Source of the DNA: Caecibacteroides pullorum
Lineage (GTDB): Bacteria; Bacteroidota; Bacteroidia; Bacteroidales; Bacteroidaceae
NCBI RefSeq assembly: GCF_019239235.1
Contig: NZ_JAAZTS010000023.1
Span: 1 to 52,631 of the forward strand
DNA: 52,631 nucleotides
Reading direction: 5' to 3'
Below are positions 16,502 to 25,116 of this stretch, in pieces (the first letter of the stretch is position 1; each line of letters starts with the position of its first letter). A program made the translations under genes and the position numbers. Under the pieces are notes generated by a model. It was not told where the DNA came from. It ran no database searches and was given only the letters and a program-made list of their open reading frames with translations.

Positions 16502-16865
16502 CTATTTAAAGTCAGTTGGATAACAAACCATACCTTTCACATTCTCAGTAGCTCCAGGTATTAATTCAGCCACCATGCAATATTCATGAGAGACTTCGAA
16601 AGGAAATTCAATTCCTAAATCGATAGCCTTGCGATAGCCAAATCGAGGATAATACTCTTTATGCCCCAATACGACTGCTGTGCCGTAACCCAAAAGTGCT
16701 GCCCTCTGATGGGCTTACTGAATCAACATCCCCCCCAATTCCCTTACGCTGGAATTCCGGCAAGACTGCCAATGGAGCTACACTCAGGGATGTGACAGAC
16801 TGGGTGTCACTGTCTATCTTTACTTCTGTAAGTAAGATATACCAGACAATTTGTTTTTCTGTCAT
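16502..16865 (-). pseudogene. GNAT acetyltransferase remnant, frameshift plus stop
   Basis: Two minus-strand frames together make the C-terminal two thirds of a GNAT N-acetyltransferase: LSVAPLAVLPEFQRKGIGG (the acetyl-CoA loop) and GYGTAVVLGHKEYYPRFGYRKA. Between them lies a run of seven G (minus strand), one too many. Removing it gives GIGGMLIQ, then a TAA, then AHQRAALLGYG, so there is both a frameshift and a nonsense codon. The N-terminal third is missing, because the remnant starts 11 bp after the lnu gene. It is the third, dead member of the resistance module. Confidence 0.8.
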
Positions 16866-16875
16866 TTTCTTGTTC

Positions 16876-17388
16876 TTATCTAATTGTTAGGCTCATTGTT
16901 GTTATACATTGTTTAATTATAGATAAATCGTGAATATCCTTCTCTCTTAAATCGTAGCCCGAATGGAATACTTGTTGCCCTTTTGCAGAAATGCAAGGGA
17001 TGCTTCTGCCTTCAAAGACTGCTGTTCCAAAATAGTCCGGTTGAAATTCATACCAGCCTCCATCCAAGTCGGCTTGTTTGGAAGTGCCGTCCGCATTCAA
17101 GACAAAAGGATGGATATCAATATAGCCTAATTCTTTGCTATACAGTTCCATACGGGTGGGCAACCAATTTGTTTCAATTTGATATCCTCTCTCCTGCAAA
17201 AGATCAAGGAGTTGGTCTGTATAATTGGCATCAAAATCAATGTCAATATCTCTATGCAAGCGGGTTTGCTGTCCGTACAAGACATCCACTCCCCAGCCTC
17301 CATCCAACCAAAACTGCATGTCCAGGCTTTCCAACAAGTCCAAAACTTGAAATAACTCTGTAATCGTAGTGTGTTCTTTCTTTGTCAT
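16876..17388 (-). CDS. lnu(AN2): Lincosamide nucleotidyltransferase, Lnu(AN2)-like
   Basis: A 170-residue nucleotidyltransferase-fold enzyme that inactivates lincosamides such as lincomycin by transferring AMP from ATP. The active-site pattern is LDGGWGVDVLYG, followed by the acidic triad region RLHRDIDIDFD (residues about 44-54), with ELGYIDIHPFVLN further on. The length and the partnership with a mef gene in an NBU2-like element match lnu(AN2) of NBU2; the exact allele needs alignment. It lies 24 bp downstream of mef and is probably read from the same promoter. Confidence 0.88.
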   Translation of the reverse strand: MTKKEHTTITELFQVLDLLESLDMQFWLDGGWGVDVLYGQQTRLHRDIDIDFDANYTDQLLDLLQERGYQIETNWLPTRMELYSKELGYIDIHPFVLNADGTSKQADLDGGWYEFQPDYFGTAVFEGRSIPCISAKGQQVFHSGYDLREKDIHDLSIIKQCITTMSLTIR

Positions 17389-17412
17389 ATAATAATTCTT
17401 TAATAAATAATA

Positions 17413-18618
17413 CTATGCGTAATTATCCAACTGCTTGATTGAAGAAATAAAATTTGCACCCACTCCAATCAGAAAGATAACCCATCCGCTGATCATAAAG
17501 ACGGATGTGATACCCCATGCTTCCACCCAATATCCTGAAGCTACGATACCCAGCATTGATGGAAAGGTACTCAAACTAAAGATGAGAGAAAAAGTCCGTC
17601 CAAGCATGTCCGAAGCCAAGTTCTGCTGAATAATAGCGATGAAAAGCGCATGGTAAATGGAATAGGCTATGCCTCCTGTAAATGTTAGGCAAACAAAACC
17701 TATAAATGCGCTTGATGGTAAATAACTGGCGCTAATCAGATACAATCCCAATATCACATAAGCCGTATGCATCACTAATGTTTGCTTGCTTTTCAAAGCC
17801 TTACAGGCAAGTACTAAACCGCCCAACAATGCCCCTGAGCCCCAACCCATTTCCACAACTCCCATTTGCAAAATGTTTCCGTTGAAATGCAGAAGCGTCA
17901 TAAAAGGAAATAACGTAAAAACAGGCATAAGGACAAAAGTCACCAGCGTAAAGCATACGAATAAAGGCAAAATGCCCATTGTACGCCGCAAGGTATGCCA
18001 ACATTCCGTCAGTTCTTTTTTGAAATCTGGAAGAACTTTCGTTTTTTGAAGAGAAGGAATCTGGACACAAAGTAAGGTCAGACAAGCAGCAACAGCTCCG
18101 ATCACATCTATGAGCAGAATATACTGTATGGGAAGCCAAACAACGAGGCTTGCCCCTACAACGGGAGCTATCACCTCACTGAAGGATTGAATGGAATGGT
18201 ACAAACCTGATACCCTGACAAGATGGTGCTTGGGAACCAGTAGAGGGATGCTTGCCTGTAAAGCAGGTGCATGAAACGTACTGCCTATTGAACGACAAGC
18301 AGTCAATAGATAAAAAAAAGAAAGGTCTTTATAACCCTTGGTTATCACAATAAAAAGACATAGGGTACAGAACGCGATGAACAAGTCCGAATAAAACATC
18401 GTTTTCTTTCGATTCCATCTGTCAACATAGACCCCGGCAAACAAGCCTAATACAAATTGTGGTAAAAATCCAGCTAAAATAGCCAGAGATAAAGCTGTCG
18501 GGGATTTAAATTCGTTGCTAATCCAAAAAATAATGGAGAAGCCAACAATCGTACTTGTTAAAATAGATATGAGTTGGCCTATTCCTATCACGGCCAAAGT
18601 TGATTTCCAATGATTCAT
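17413..18618 (-). CDS. mef(En2): Macrolide efflux MFS transporter, Mef(En2)-like
   Basis: A 401-residue major facilitator protein with 12 predicted helices. It has the Mef-type N-terminus (STLAVIGIGQLISILTSTIVGFSIIFW), motif A GVYVDRWNRKK after helix 2 (residues about 62-72), and the second-half copy with GSGALLGG. Mef proteins expel 14- and 15-membered macrolides. mef(En2) is the gene described on NBU2, and the setting here is the same. It is the first gene of a minus-strand module with lnu. A GTAC-GAAA-GTAC inverted repeat lies in its promoter region. Confidence 0.88.
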   Translation of the reverse strand: MNHWKSTLAVIGIGQLISILTSTIVGFSIIFWISNEFKSPTALSLAILAGFLPQFVLGLFAGVYVDRWNRKKTMFYSDLFIAFCTLCLFIVITKGYKDLSFFYLLTACRSIGSTFHAPALQASIPLLVPKHHLVRVSGLYHSIQSFSEVIAPVVGASLVVWLPIQYILLIDVIGAVAACLTLLCVQIPSLQKTKVLPDFKKELTECWHTLRRTMGILPLFVCFTLVTFVLMPVFTLFPFMTLLHFNGNILQMGVVEMGWGSGALLGGLVLACKALKSKQTLVMHTAYVILGLYLISASYLPSSAFIGFVCLTFTGGIAYSIYHALFIAIIQQNLASDMLGRTFSLIFSLSTFPSMLGIVASGYWVEAWGITSVFMISGWVIFLIGVGANFISSIKQLDNYA

Positions 18619-18944
18619 TGTGCTAATATTTCATGCGTTTATAGATAAGTACTTTCGTACATTAAACAAAACGAAATTCTATCCACACAAAAAACTTGTA
18701 TTATAATCCACTCCTGACGTTGGAATACAATAACAAATACTTTCAGGACGATGTAAAGTCCTGAAAAATCAAACTGAATGGATAGATAAATATTAGTCTT
18801 TTCTCATCGGATTCTTTTAATATCGCTACTCTTTTATTATGTAGTGGTTGTATTATCTTAAATAAAACAAAAACACTCGACTTTACATTCTTGGGTGTAA
18901 AACTGGGTGTTTGTTTTGCAATTTGCTGATTTTCAGCGTTTGTT
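18619..18944. other. Right-end control region of the element
   Basis: A non-coding interval of about 325 bp between mef and the tRNA. It contains a mef promoter candidate (minus strand: TTTG, 19 bp, TATCTATA) with the inverted repeat GTACTTTCGTAC at 18649-18660 in its spacer, a perfect hairpin TTTCAGGAC/GTCCTGAAA at 18741-18766, and two 12-bp-phased arm-site candidates at 18891-18911. No gene is seen. Confidence 0.55.
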
Positions 18945-18957
18945 GCGGAGAGACAGG
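18945..18957. other. attR of the NBU2-like element
   Basis: GCGGAGAGACAGG, which is the 3' acceptor and T-arm end of the tRNA-Ser gene (minus strand CCTGTCTCTCCGC). It is identical to 7714-7726. Confidence 0.9.
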
Positions 18958-19030
18958 GATTCGAACCCCGGGTGCCTCGCAGCACAACGGTTTTCAAGAC
19001 CGCCGCAATCGACCACTCTGCCACCTCTCC
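18946..19030 (-). tRNA. tRNA-Ser (UGA)
   Basis: 85 nt. The acceptor GGAGAGG pairs with TCTCTCC, and the anticodon loop CTTGAAA has TGA at 18996-18994. A long variable arm (class II) and the T-loop GGTTCGAATCC are present. CCA is not encoded. A minus-strand promoter (TTG at 19101-19099, 19 bp, TACCTTTG at 19079-19072) lies upstream. The element is inserted at its 3' end and restores the full gene. Confidence 0.96.
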
Positions 19031-19245
19031 AAAACTCCATCGGGGAGTACCTCCATTTTTCAAAGGCGGGGCAAAGGTACAAATATTTTTCTGAAATACA
19101 ATAGTCTCAGAAAAAAAATACCTACATATTGTCATTTTTATGTTATTCAGCATAGAAATACGCATAAAGATGCCATATATATGAAATATTTAATGTATTT
19201 TTGCACGCTCAAAAGAATTATTTCTTATAACCCATCAAAAACTGA

Positions 19246-21483
19246 ATGAATTTTATGGAATTGAACAAGACTTTCATTGACGGGCTCTGGAGCAAAGAAA
19301 TCAACGTGACTGACTTTGTCAGCAGAAACATCACCCCCTACACCGGAGACGCATCTTTTCTGCAAGGACCTACCGAACGTACCAAACGCATCTGGGAAAT
19401 TTGCCTGAAAGCACTCGAGGAAGAGAGAAACAACAACGGTGTCCGCTCCTTGGACAATACCACAGTATCCACCATCACTTCACATCAAGCAGGCTACATT
19501 GACAAGGAAAATGAACTGATTGTCGGCTTACAGACTGACGAACTGCTGAAACGCGCCATCAAACCTTTCGGCGGCATCAACGTCGTAGCCAAAGCTTGCC
19601 GCGAAAACGGCTTGGAAGTAGATGACAAAGTGAAGGATATCTTCACACACTATCGCAAGACACATAATGACGGCGTGTTCGACGCCTATACTGACGAAAT
19701 ACGTTCTTTCCGCTCGCTGGGCTTCCTCACCGGACTGCCTGACAACTATGCACGCGGACGTATCATCGGTGATTATCGCCGACTGGCCCTCTATGGTATT
19801 GACCGCCTGATTGAAGCCAAGGAAGAAGACAAGCGCAACCTGACCGGCCCCATGACTGACGCACGCATCCGCTTGCGCGAAGAGGTAACCGAACAGATCA
19901 AGGCGCTGAAAGAAATCAAAGTAATGGGCGAATACTACGGACTTGACCTGAGCCGCCCTGCCACTTCGGCACAAGAGGCTGTACAGTGGGTGTATATGGC
20001 TTACCTGGCTGCCGTAAAAGAACAGGATGGAGCTGCCATGTCGCTGGGTAACGTATCGTCTTTCCTGGATATCTTCATTGAATATGACTTGGCTCACGAA
20101 CATATCGACGAGACTTTCGCCCAGGAGCTTATCGACCAGTTTGTCATCAAACTGCGTATGGTTCGCCACCTGCGCATGCAGTCTTACAATGATATCTTTG
20201 CAGGCGACCCGACTTGGGTGACCGAAGCTATCGGAGGACGTTTCAACGACGGACGTACAAAGGTAACGAAGACTTCGTTCCGCTTCTTGCAGACACTTTA
20301 TAATCTCGGTCCATCGCCCGAACCCAACCTCACCGTACTGTGGAGCCCCGACCTGCCCGAAGGCTTCAAGGATTTCTGTGCCAAAGTTTCGGTAGACACC
20401 AGCTCCATCCAATACGAGAATGACGACCTGATGCGCGAGGTTCGCGGTTGCGACGACTACGGCATTGCCTGCTGTGTATCCTATCAGGCTATCGGCAAGC
20501 AGATACAGTTCTTTGGAGCACGTGCCAACCTGGCCAAAGCCTTGCTGCTGGCTATCAACGGCGGACGTTGCGAAAACACGGGTACCGTCATGGTGAAAGG
20601 TATCCCCGTACTGACCAGCGACACACTGAACTTCGAAGAGGTAATGACCAACTATAAAAAGGTACTTACCGAAATAGCACGTGTCTACAACGAAGCGATG
20701 AACATCATTCACTACATGCACGATAAGTATTATTACGAGAAAGCACAAATGGCTTTCGTAGATACAGATCCGCGCATCAACCTGGCCTACGGTGTAGCCG
20801 GACTGTCTATCGCACTCGATTCTCTGTCGGCTATCAAGTATGCCAAAGTGACGGCACGTCGCAACGAAATCGGCCTGACTGAAGGTTTCGACATCGAAGG
20901 CGAATTCCCCTGCTTCGGCAACAACGACGACCGTGTGGACCACCTCGGCGTAGACTTGGTTTACTACTTCAGCGAAGAATTGAAGAAATTGCCTGTTTAC
21001 AAAAACGCACGCCCTACCCTTTCGTTGCTGACCATTACATCCAACGTCATGTATGGCAAGAAGACAGGTGCTACTCCCGACGGACGCGCCAAAGGTGTAG
21101 CTTTCGCTCCGGGTGCCAACCCCATGCACGGACGTGACAAGAACGGAGCTATCGCCTCCCTGAGCTCTGTAGCCAAATTGCGCTACCGCGACTCGCAGGA
21201 CGGAATCAGCAACACGTTCTCCATCGTACCCAAGTCGCTTGGACCAACGGCCGAAGAACGTGTGGAAAACTTGGTAACAATGATGGACGGCTACTTCACC
21301 AAGGGTGCCCACCACCTGAACGTGAACGTACTGAACCGCGAGATGCTGGAGGACGCCATGGAGCATCCCGAAAAATATCCGCAACTTACCATCCGTGTAT
21401 CCGGTTACGCCGTGAACTTCATCAAGCTGAGCCGTGAACACCAGCTGGAAGTAATCAGCCGCTCATTCCACGAACGCATGTAA
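19246..21483 (+). CDS. pflB: Pyruvate formate-lyase (formate C-acetyltransferase)
   Basis: A 745-residue glycyl-radical enzyme that converts pyruvate and CoA to acetyl-CoA and formate in fermentation. The paired active-site cysteines are Cys409-Cys410 (GIACCVSYQ), and the radical glycine is Gly720 in RVSGYAVNF. Length fits the family. The ATG at 19255 (MELNK) is an equally good start. A TATTTTTG element at 19196-19203 gives a leader of about 35 nt. The activating enzyme follows after 6 bp. It lies directly upstream (in tRNA orientation) of the tRNA-Ser and is host chromosome, outside the element. Confidence 0.97.
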   Translation: MNFMELNKTFIDGLWSKEINVTDFVSRNITPYTGDASFLQGPTERTKRIWEICLKALEEERNNNGVRSLDNTTVSTITSHQAGYIDKENELIVGLQTDELLKRAIKPFGGINVVAKACRENGLEVDDKVKDIFTHYRKTHNDGVFDAYTDEIRSFRSLGFLTGLPDNYARGRIIGDYRRLALYGIDRLIEAKEEDKRNLTGPMTDARIRLREEVTEQIKALKEIKVMGEYYGLDLSRPATSAQEAVQWVYMAYLAAVKEQDGAAMSLGNVSSFLDIFIEYDLAHEHIDETFAQELIDQFVIKLRMVRHLRMQSYNDIFAGDPTWVTEAIGGRFNDGRTKVTKTSFRFLQTLYNLGPSPEPNLTVLWSPDLPEGFKDFCAKVSVDTSSIQYENDDLMREVRGCDDYGIACCVSYQAIGKQIQFFGARANLAKALLLAINGGRCENTGTVMVKGIPVLTSDTLNFEEVMTNYKKVLTEIARVYNEAMNIIHYMHDKYYYEKAQMAFVDTDPRINLAYGVAGLSIALDSLSAIKYAKVTARRNEIGLTEGFDIEGEFPCFGNNDDRVDHLGVDLVYYFSEELKKLPVYKNARPTLSLLTITSNVMYGKKTGATPDGRAKGVAFAPGANPMHGRDKNGAIASLSSVAKLRYRDSQDGISNTFSIVPKSLGPTAEERVENLVTMMDGYFTKGAHHLNVNVLNREMLEDAMEHPEKYPQLTIRVSGYAVNFIKLSREHQLEVISRSFHERM

Positions 21484-21489
21484 CAAACT

Positions 21490-22218
21490 ATGATTAGAGT
21501 TCATTCTTACGAAAGTATGGGAACATTCGACGGGCCGGGACTCCGGCTCGTCGTCTTTCTGCAAGGCTGCCCGTTCCGTTGCCTCTACTGTGCCAACCCC
21601 GACACCATCGACCCGAAGGGAGAAAGCAAAGAAACACGTCCTGAGGAAATACTCGAGATGGCCGTCAGCCAAAAACCGTTTTACGGGAAAAAAGGAGGAA
21701 TTACCTTCAGTGGTGGAGAACCTACCGTACAGGCTGAAGCACTGATACCACTGTTCCAAGCGTTGAAGGCACAGGGTATCCACATCTGCCTGGACAGCAA
21801 CGGAGGTGTCTGGAACAAGCATGTGGAGACGCTGCTCGGACTGACCGACCTCGTACTGCTCGACGTCAAGCAAATCAACCCCGAACGCCACCGACTGCTC
21901 ACAGGACGAAGCAACGAACAAACACTGCGTACAGCCGCTTGGATGGAAGAACACAACCGTCCTTTCTGGCTGCGCTACGTTCTTGTTCCCGGCTATAGCG
22001 ATGCGGAAGAAGATATCCGCCACCTGGGCGAAATACTCGGAACCTACAAAAACATACAACGGGTGGAAATACTACCTTACCATCGACTGGGAGTACACAA
22101 ATACGAAGCCATGGGACTGGACTACCAGCTGAAAGAGATAAAAGAAAATACTCCCGAACAGCTGGCACGAGCCGAAGCACTGTTCAAGGAGTATTTCCCC
22201 ATCGTGATAGTCAACTGA
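21490..22218 (+). CDS. pflA: Pyruvate formate-lyase activating enzyme
   Basis: A 242-residue radical SAM enzyme that makes the glycyl radical on PflB. The 4Fe-4S cluster cysteines are in GCPFRCLYCANP (CxxxCxxC, residues about 29-36). The SAM-binding GGE motif is FSGGEPTVQ, and the DVK motif is VLLDVKQINP. The start lies 6 bp after pflB, so the two are cotranscribed. It ends 27 bp from the convergent anti-sigma gene, with no strong terminator hairpin between. Confidence 0.96.
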   Translation: MIRVHSYESMGTFDGPGLRLVVFLQGCPFRCLYCANPDTIDPKGESKETRPEEILEMAVSQKPFYGKKGGITFSGGEPTVQAEALIPLFQALKAQGIHICLDSNGGVWNKHVETLLGLTDLVLLDVKQINPERHRLLTGRSNEQTLRTAAWMEEHNRPFWLRYVLVPGYSDAEEDIRHLGEILGTYKNIQRVEILPYHRLGVHKYEAMGLDYQLKEIKENTPEQLARAEALFKEYFPIVIVN

Positions 22219-22245
22219 CCCAACCAGTTATCTTCAAATTTCTAC

Positions 22246-23514
22246 TCAATAAGTGAGTCTCAAACCTGCCTGTAGCGTAAAACTACAAGGACGTTCCTTG
22301 CGGATGGTCTGTACTTTAGAGCCGTCGTCAAAATAATAAGATATACCCGGTTCTACATACAGACCCCATCGCCGGGATAGATTATATTGGGCACCCAGTG
22401 CACCCAAAACCGAAAGCTGTACAGGATCCACTGTCTGTTTTTCGTCACCAAGCTTCCCATATACACATTTCTCTATAGCACCACCGGCAGAGAGATATAC
22501 CGAGAACTTGCGCGTATCGACAAAATTCCAGTTGACACGCAACGGGATACCCAAATAGTGCAGCTTCTGCTCCACACTGTTGTTGCCTTTGCCAAAATAC
22601 AGGTCGGAATACAAATAGGTATACATCAAGCCGGACTCCACAGACAGGCCATGCCCCAGATTCTTCCTGACTGAAAAACCTACACTGACAGGCTGACGAT
22701 GCTTGGCATCGACCGGTTCATCGCTCCGTTTCAGCACGTAAGGCATACCGTCCTTGAACGTCAGCTCCTGCTCACCGGGAATGGCTATCACACCATTGGT
22801 GGTTGCACTCAGGTTGATGTTACTGCCCTGTACCAGACCGCCAGGTCCCGAATCATAAATAAGATCCTTATCACCACCATCGGAAGAACCACTGCGGTTT
22901 CCCACAGACAGGCCGAACGCCCATCCATCCTCTCTCTTTTGTGACCGACTGATGACACGCGGTTCGTCCAGACTGGTCTTCTTCGAAGTAGAACGGCGTA
23001 CAGGCTCCTTTTTCTCTTCTTTGGTAACCGCTACTTCTTCTACCTCGGGAACATCTACGACAGGCACTGTCTCAATGACATCTTCACCTTCTTTGGTCTC
23101 TATATTTTCTGCCGCTTCCGACACAGGCACAACTGCTACATTTACCGGAACAACTGTTCTGGAAGTCTTTGTCCGCGAAGGAACTTCAGATGCCAAAGCC
23201 AACTGTTCGTTTTCGGGAACGGAACCTGGTATCTCGTCCGGCTGAGTAACAACGGGCACCTCGGCACGACGTACCTCCTGCCCTACAGGACTCTGAAGCA
23301 ACCACAGGCTGACCGCAGCAACCGCTACCAATGCCGAAGCGGCAGCTGCTACCGAACATCGGCGCATCATCACCAGACGACTCCGATGGGGAACCGCAGC
23401 AGGAGCAGCCTTGTCCAACTCTCGTTGCAACCTCTCCCAACCACCGGGAGGTAGAGGTTCCGAACAGTCGTCCAACCGTTCCTTGATTTTCTTTAACCAC
23501 AATTCGTCGCTCAT
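22246..23514 (-). CDS. Dual membrane-spanning anti-sigma factor (Dma type)
   Basis: A 422-residue fusion of an anti-sigma factor and an outer-membrane barrel. Residues 1-50 are a short cytoplasmic sigma-binding-like helix pair (ELWLKKIKERLDD, GGWERLQREL), 54-74 one transmembrane helix, and about 75-220 a low-complexity Pro/Val/Glu periplasmic span. From about 225 there is a PorT-like beta-barrel with alternating strands and an aromatic C-terminus (LQAGLRLTY). One chain would link the cytoplasmic sigma factor to the cell surface. This matches the Dma proteins described in B. thetaiotaomicron, where such a factor restrains a sigma factor and affects vesicle formation. Orthology is inferred from architecture and the sigma/NigD neighbours. 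Confidence 0.85.
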   Translation of the reverse strand: MSDELWLKKIKERLDDCSEPLPPGGWERLQRELDKAAPAAVPHRSRLVMMRRCSVAAAASALVAVAAVSLWLLQSPVGQEVRRAEVPVVTQPDEIPGSVPENEQLALASEVPSRTKTSRTVVPVNVAVVPVSEAAENIETKEGEDVIETVPVVDVPEVEEVAVTKEEKKEPVRRSTSKKTSLDEPRVISRSQKREDGWAFGLSVGNRSGSSDGGDKDLIYDSGPGGLVQGSNINLSATTNGVIAIPGEQELTFKDGMPYVLKRSDEPVDAKHRQPVSVGFSVRKNLGHGLSVESGLMYTYLYSDLYFGKGNNSVEQKLHYLGIPLRVNWNFVDTRKFSVYLSAGGAIEKCVYGKLGDEKQTVDPVQLSVLGALGAQYNLSRRWGLYVEPGISYYFDDGSKVQTIRKERPCSFTLQAGLRLTY

Positions 23515-23539
23515 ATCTTTAATACTATAATATAATGTA

Positions 23540-24091
23540 TTATCTATTCGCTTTCATCCACGCCCTCACCTGTTCTGCCAATGAAGCCTTGGCCCTGGCC
23601 AGTTGAGAAGCAGACGAACGTTCATTTATGCCCAATTGGGCAGCAATTTCCTTATGTGATTTGCCCTCCATAACATACAAGTTGAATACTGTACGATAAC
23701 CAGCAGGCAGTCCACTGATAAATTGCATCAACACTTGTTGGGGAATGGTTTCACAGGCTTCAGGTTCTGGTTCGTCGTAAGCCTCAAGAGGAAGATCATC
23801 CAAAGCCGTACTTTGGTTGAGTACATCGTTCTGTCGCAGGTATTGCAGCGCTGTGTTCACCATCACCCGCTCCATCCAGGCCCGCAACGAACCTTCGCCA
23901 CGCCAGGTAAACTTATCAAAGGAAGAGAACAGTTTCAAAAAGCCGTCGTGCAGCAGATCTTCGGCCACTTCACGATTGCCCGAATAACGCAGACACAAAG
24001 CCAACATGCGCCCTGCATAGCGTTCGTACAATTCCCGGCGGGCACGATTGTCACCCCGCCGACACTGTTCGGCCAATTCTTTTTCTTCCAT
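23540..24091 (-). CDS. ECF sigma factor (Das type) paired with Dma
   Basis: A 183-residue ECF sigma factor. Region 2 is at about 8-75 (NREVAEDLLHDGFLKLFSSFDKFTW, LRAWMERVMVNTALQYLR) and region 4 at about 125-175 (AGYRTVFNLYVMEGKSHKEIAAQLGINERSSASQLARAKASL). The anti-sigma barrel fusion starts 25 bp downstream in the same operon. Its own promoter region carries the 12-19-7 element that is also found before the divergent nigD-like gene, so it is probably autoregulated. Confidence 0.92.
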   Translation of the reverse strand: MEEKELAEQCRRGDNRARRELYERYAGRMLALCLRYSGNREVAEDLLHDGFLKLFSSFDKFTWRGEGSLRAWMERVMVNTALQYLRQNDVLNQSTALDDLPLEAYDEPEPEACETIPQQVLMQFISGLPAGYRTVFNLYVMEGKSHKEIAAQLGINERSSASQLARAKASLAEQVRAWMKANR

Positions 24092-24107
24092 TCTCTTTTT
24101 ACACGTG

Positions 24108-24145
24108 TTTGTCTATAAAATGCGTTGGACGCAAAAATACTGCAT
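24108..24145 (-). promoter_or_regulatory. Putative Das-dependent promoter, sigma side
   Basis: Read on the minus strand: ATGCAGTATTTT (24145-24134), 19 bp, AGACAAA (24114-24108). The sigma start codon is 16 bp downstream. The same composite element faces the other way at 24190-24227. Confidence 0.6.
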
Positions 24146-24189
24146 CGTCCGGGAAGAAAAATACACTTTTGTTTCTTTAACAAATCAGA

Positions 24190-24227
24190 ATGCAGTATTT
24201 TGTCTAAAACTGCGTTTATCAGACAAA
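24190..24227 (+). promoter_or_regulatory. Putative Das-dependent promoter, nigD side
   Basis: ATGCAGTATTTT (24190-24201), 19 bp, AGACAAA (24221-24227). The nigD-like start is 22 bp downstream. The boxes and spacing are identical to the divergent copy, while the spacer sequences differ. Confidence 0.6.
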
Positions 24228-24249
24228 AACCATTAAAAACTATACGAAC

Positions 24250-25008
24250 ATGATGAAACAAATCCGCACGACTTTCATTGCGTGCATACTTCTGCTATCG
24301 GTTATGCCGATATTCCAGTCATGTCTGGACGACGACGACAGCAATCCCCTGTTTACGGTGGGAACCATCAAGACACTGAGTGACAGTGAAGGTGATTTTT
24401 ACGTCCTCTTGGATGAAGACAGTAAGCTCTTCCCCGGCGACATGAGCAATCTGCACAACTACAAAGCTGTAGACGGTCAGCGAGCTTTCGTTTTCTTTGA
24501 CGAACTGCCCGAAGAAATGCCCGGCTATGAATACAATGCAAAAATTCGTTGGATAGAAGACATCCTGACTAAGGATATTTACTTCATGCCTGCTGAAAAA
24601 GAAGACAGCATCGGTGATGACAAAATCAACATTACACAGATGTGGCTCACACGCAAGGATTACCTGAACATTGAATGTCAGTTCATGCACAGCGAAAATC
24701 CCGACAAAAAGCACATGCTGAGCCTGGTAGTAAACGAAGCCTCAACAGGCGAAAATGATCAGGCTGGTTATGTAACATTGGAGTTCCGCCATAATGCCAA
24801 TGAAGATTCACAACTCGTACCCGGCTCGGCCATTGTTTCTTACAAACTGGACAATATAGCAGACTTGCTGGAAGGTAAGGAAGGACTGAATATCCGCGTG
24901 AACACCATTTATGAGAACGAAAAGTTCTATCAAGTGAAGTTCAAGGATGCAGCAACCGATGCTACTACCCGAGCAGGGCATCACCCTTCATCGACACTGG
25001 TCAAATAA
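24250..25008 (+). CDS. NigD-like lipoprotein
   Basis: A 252-residue protein with a signal peptide and lipobox (MPIFQSC, Cys about residue 25) followed by acidic residues LDDDD, the usual lipoprotein surface-export signal in Bacteroides. The N-terminal OB-like domain (VGTIKTLSDSEGDFYVLLDEDSKLFPGD) and C-terminal beta domain match the NigD-like family. It is divergent from the sigma/anti-sigma operon and shares its putative promoter element. In B. thetaiotaomicron a NigD protein is linked to the Dma-controlled vesiculation response, so the same role is inferred here. A second ATG lies at 24253. Confidence 0.85.
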   Translation: MMKQIRTTFIACILLLSVMPIFQSCLDDDDSNPLFTVGTIKTLSDSEGDFYVLLDEDSKLFPGDMSNLHNYKAVDGQRAFVFFDELPEEMPGYEYNAKIRWIEDILTKDIYFMPAEKEDSIGDDKINITQMWLTRKDYLNIECQFMHSENPDKKHMLSLVVNEASTGENDQAGYVTLEFRHNANEDSQLVPGSAIVSYKLDNIADLLEGKEGLNIRVNTIYENEKFYQVKFKDAATDATTRAGHHPSSTLVK

Positions 25009-25038
25009 AGCAAACTCAAAAACTCTCTATATTATTCA

Positions 25039-25090
25039 GGCACGGATGCCAGAAAGCTCGCGAGCTGCAGCATCCGTGCCTTTTTTATTT
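25039..25090. terminator. Bidirectional rho-independent terminator
   Basis: GGCACGGATGC (25039-25049) pairs with GCATCCGTGCC (25070-25080), followed by TTTTTTATTT. The loop holds the palindrome AGCTCGCGAGCT. It ends the nigD-like gene and probably cydB from the other side. Confidence 0.85.
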
Positions 25091-25116
25091 AAGACAATAA
25101 TAGAAAAACACTACTG

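Larger units (their letters stand above)
7714..18957. mobile_element. NBU2-like integrative mobilizable element in tRNA-Ser
   Basis: A unit of about 11.2 kb bounded by the direct repeat GCGGAGAGACAGG (7714-7726 and 18945-18957). The right copy forms the 3' end of an intact tRNA-Ser(UGA) gene. The integrase gene lies just inside the left end, followed by excision, replication and mobilization genes and then a resistance module. NBU2 from Bacteroides is known to integrate into tRNA-Ser genes at this 13-bp core and to carry lincosamide and macrolide resistance genes, which matches the content and size here. It has a relaxase but no mating-pair apparatus, so transfer would depend on a resident conjugative element. 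Confidence 0.92.

Noticed and set aside
18743..19165. 140-codon minus-strand frame across the tRNA-Ser
   Set aside because: It runs through the tRNA gene and the attachment site and is a chance frame.
19528..21441. 637-codon open frame opposite pflB
   Set aside because: It is a shadow of the highly expressed pflB gene. Its translation has no recognisable domain, and the pflB active-site motifs are intact on the other strand.
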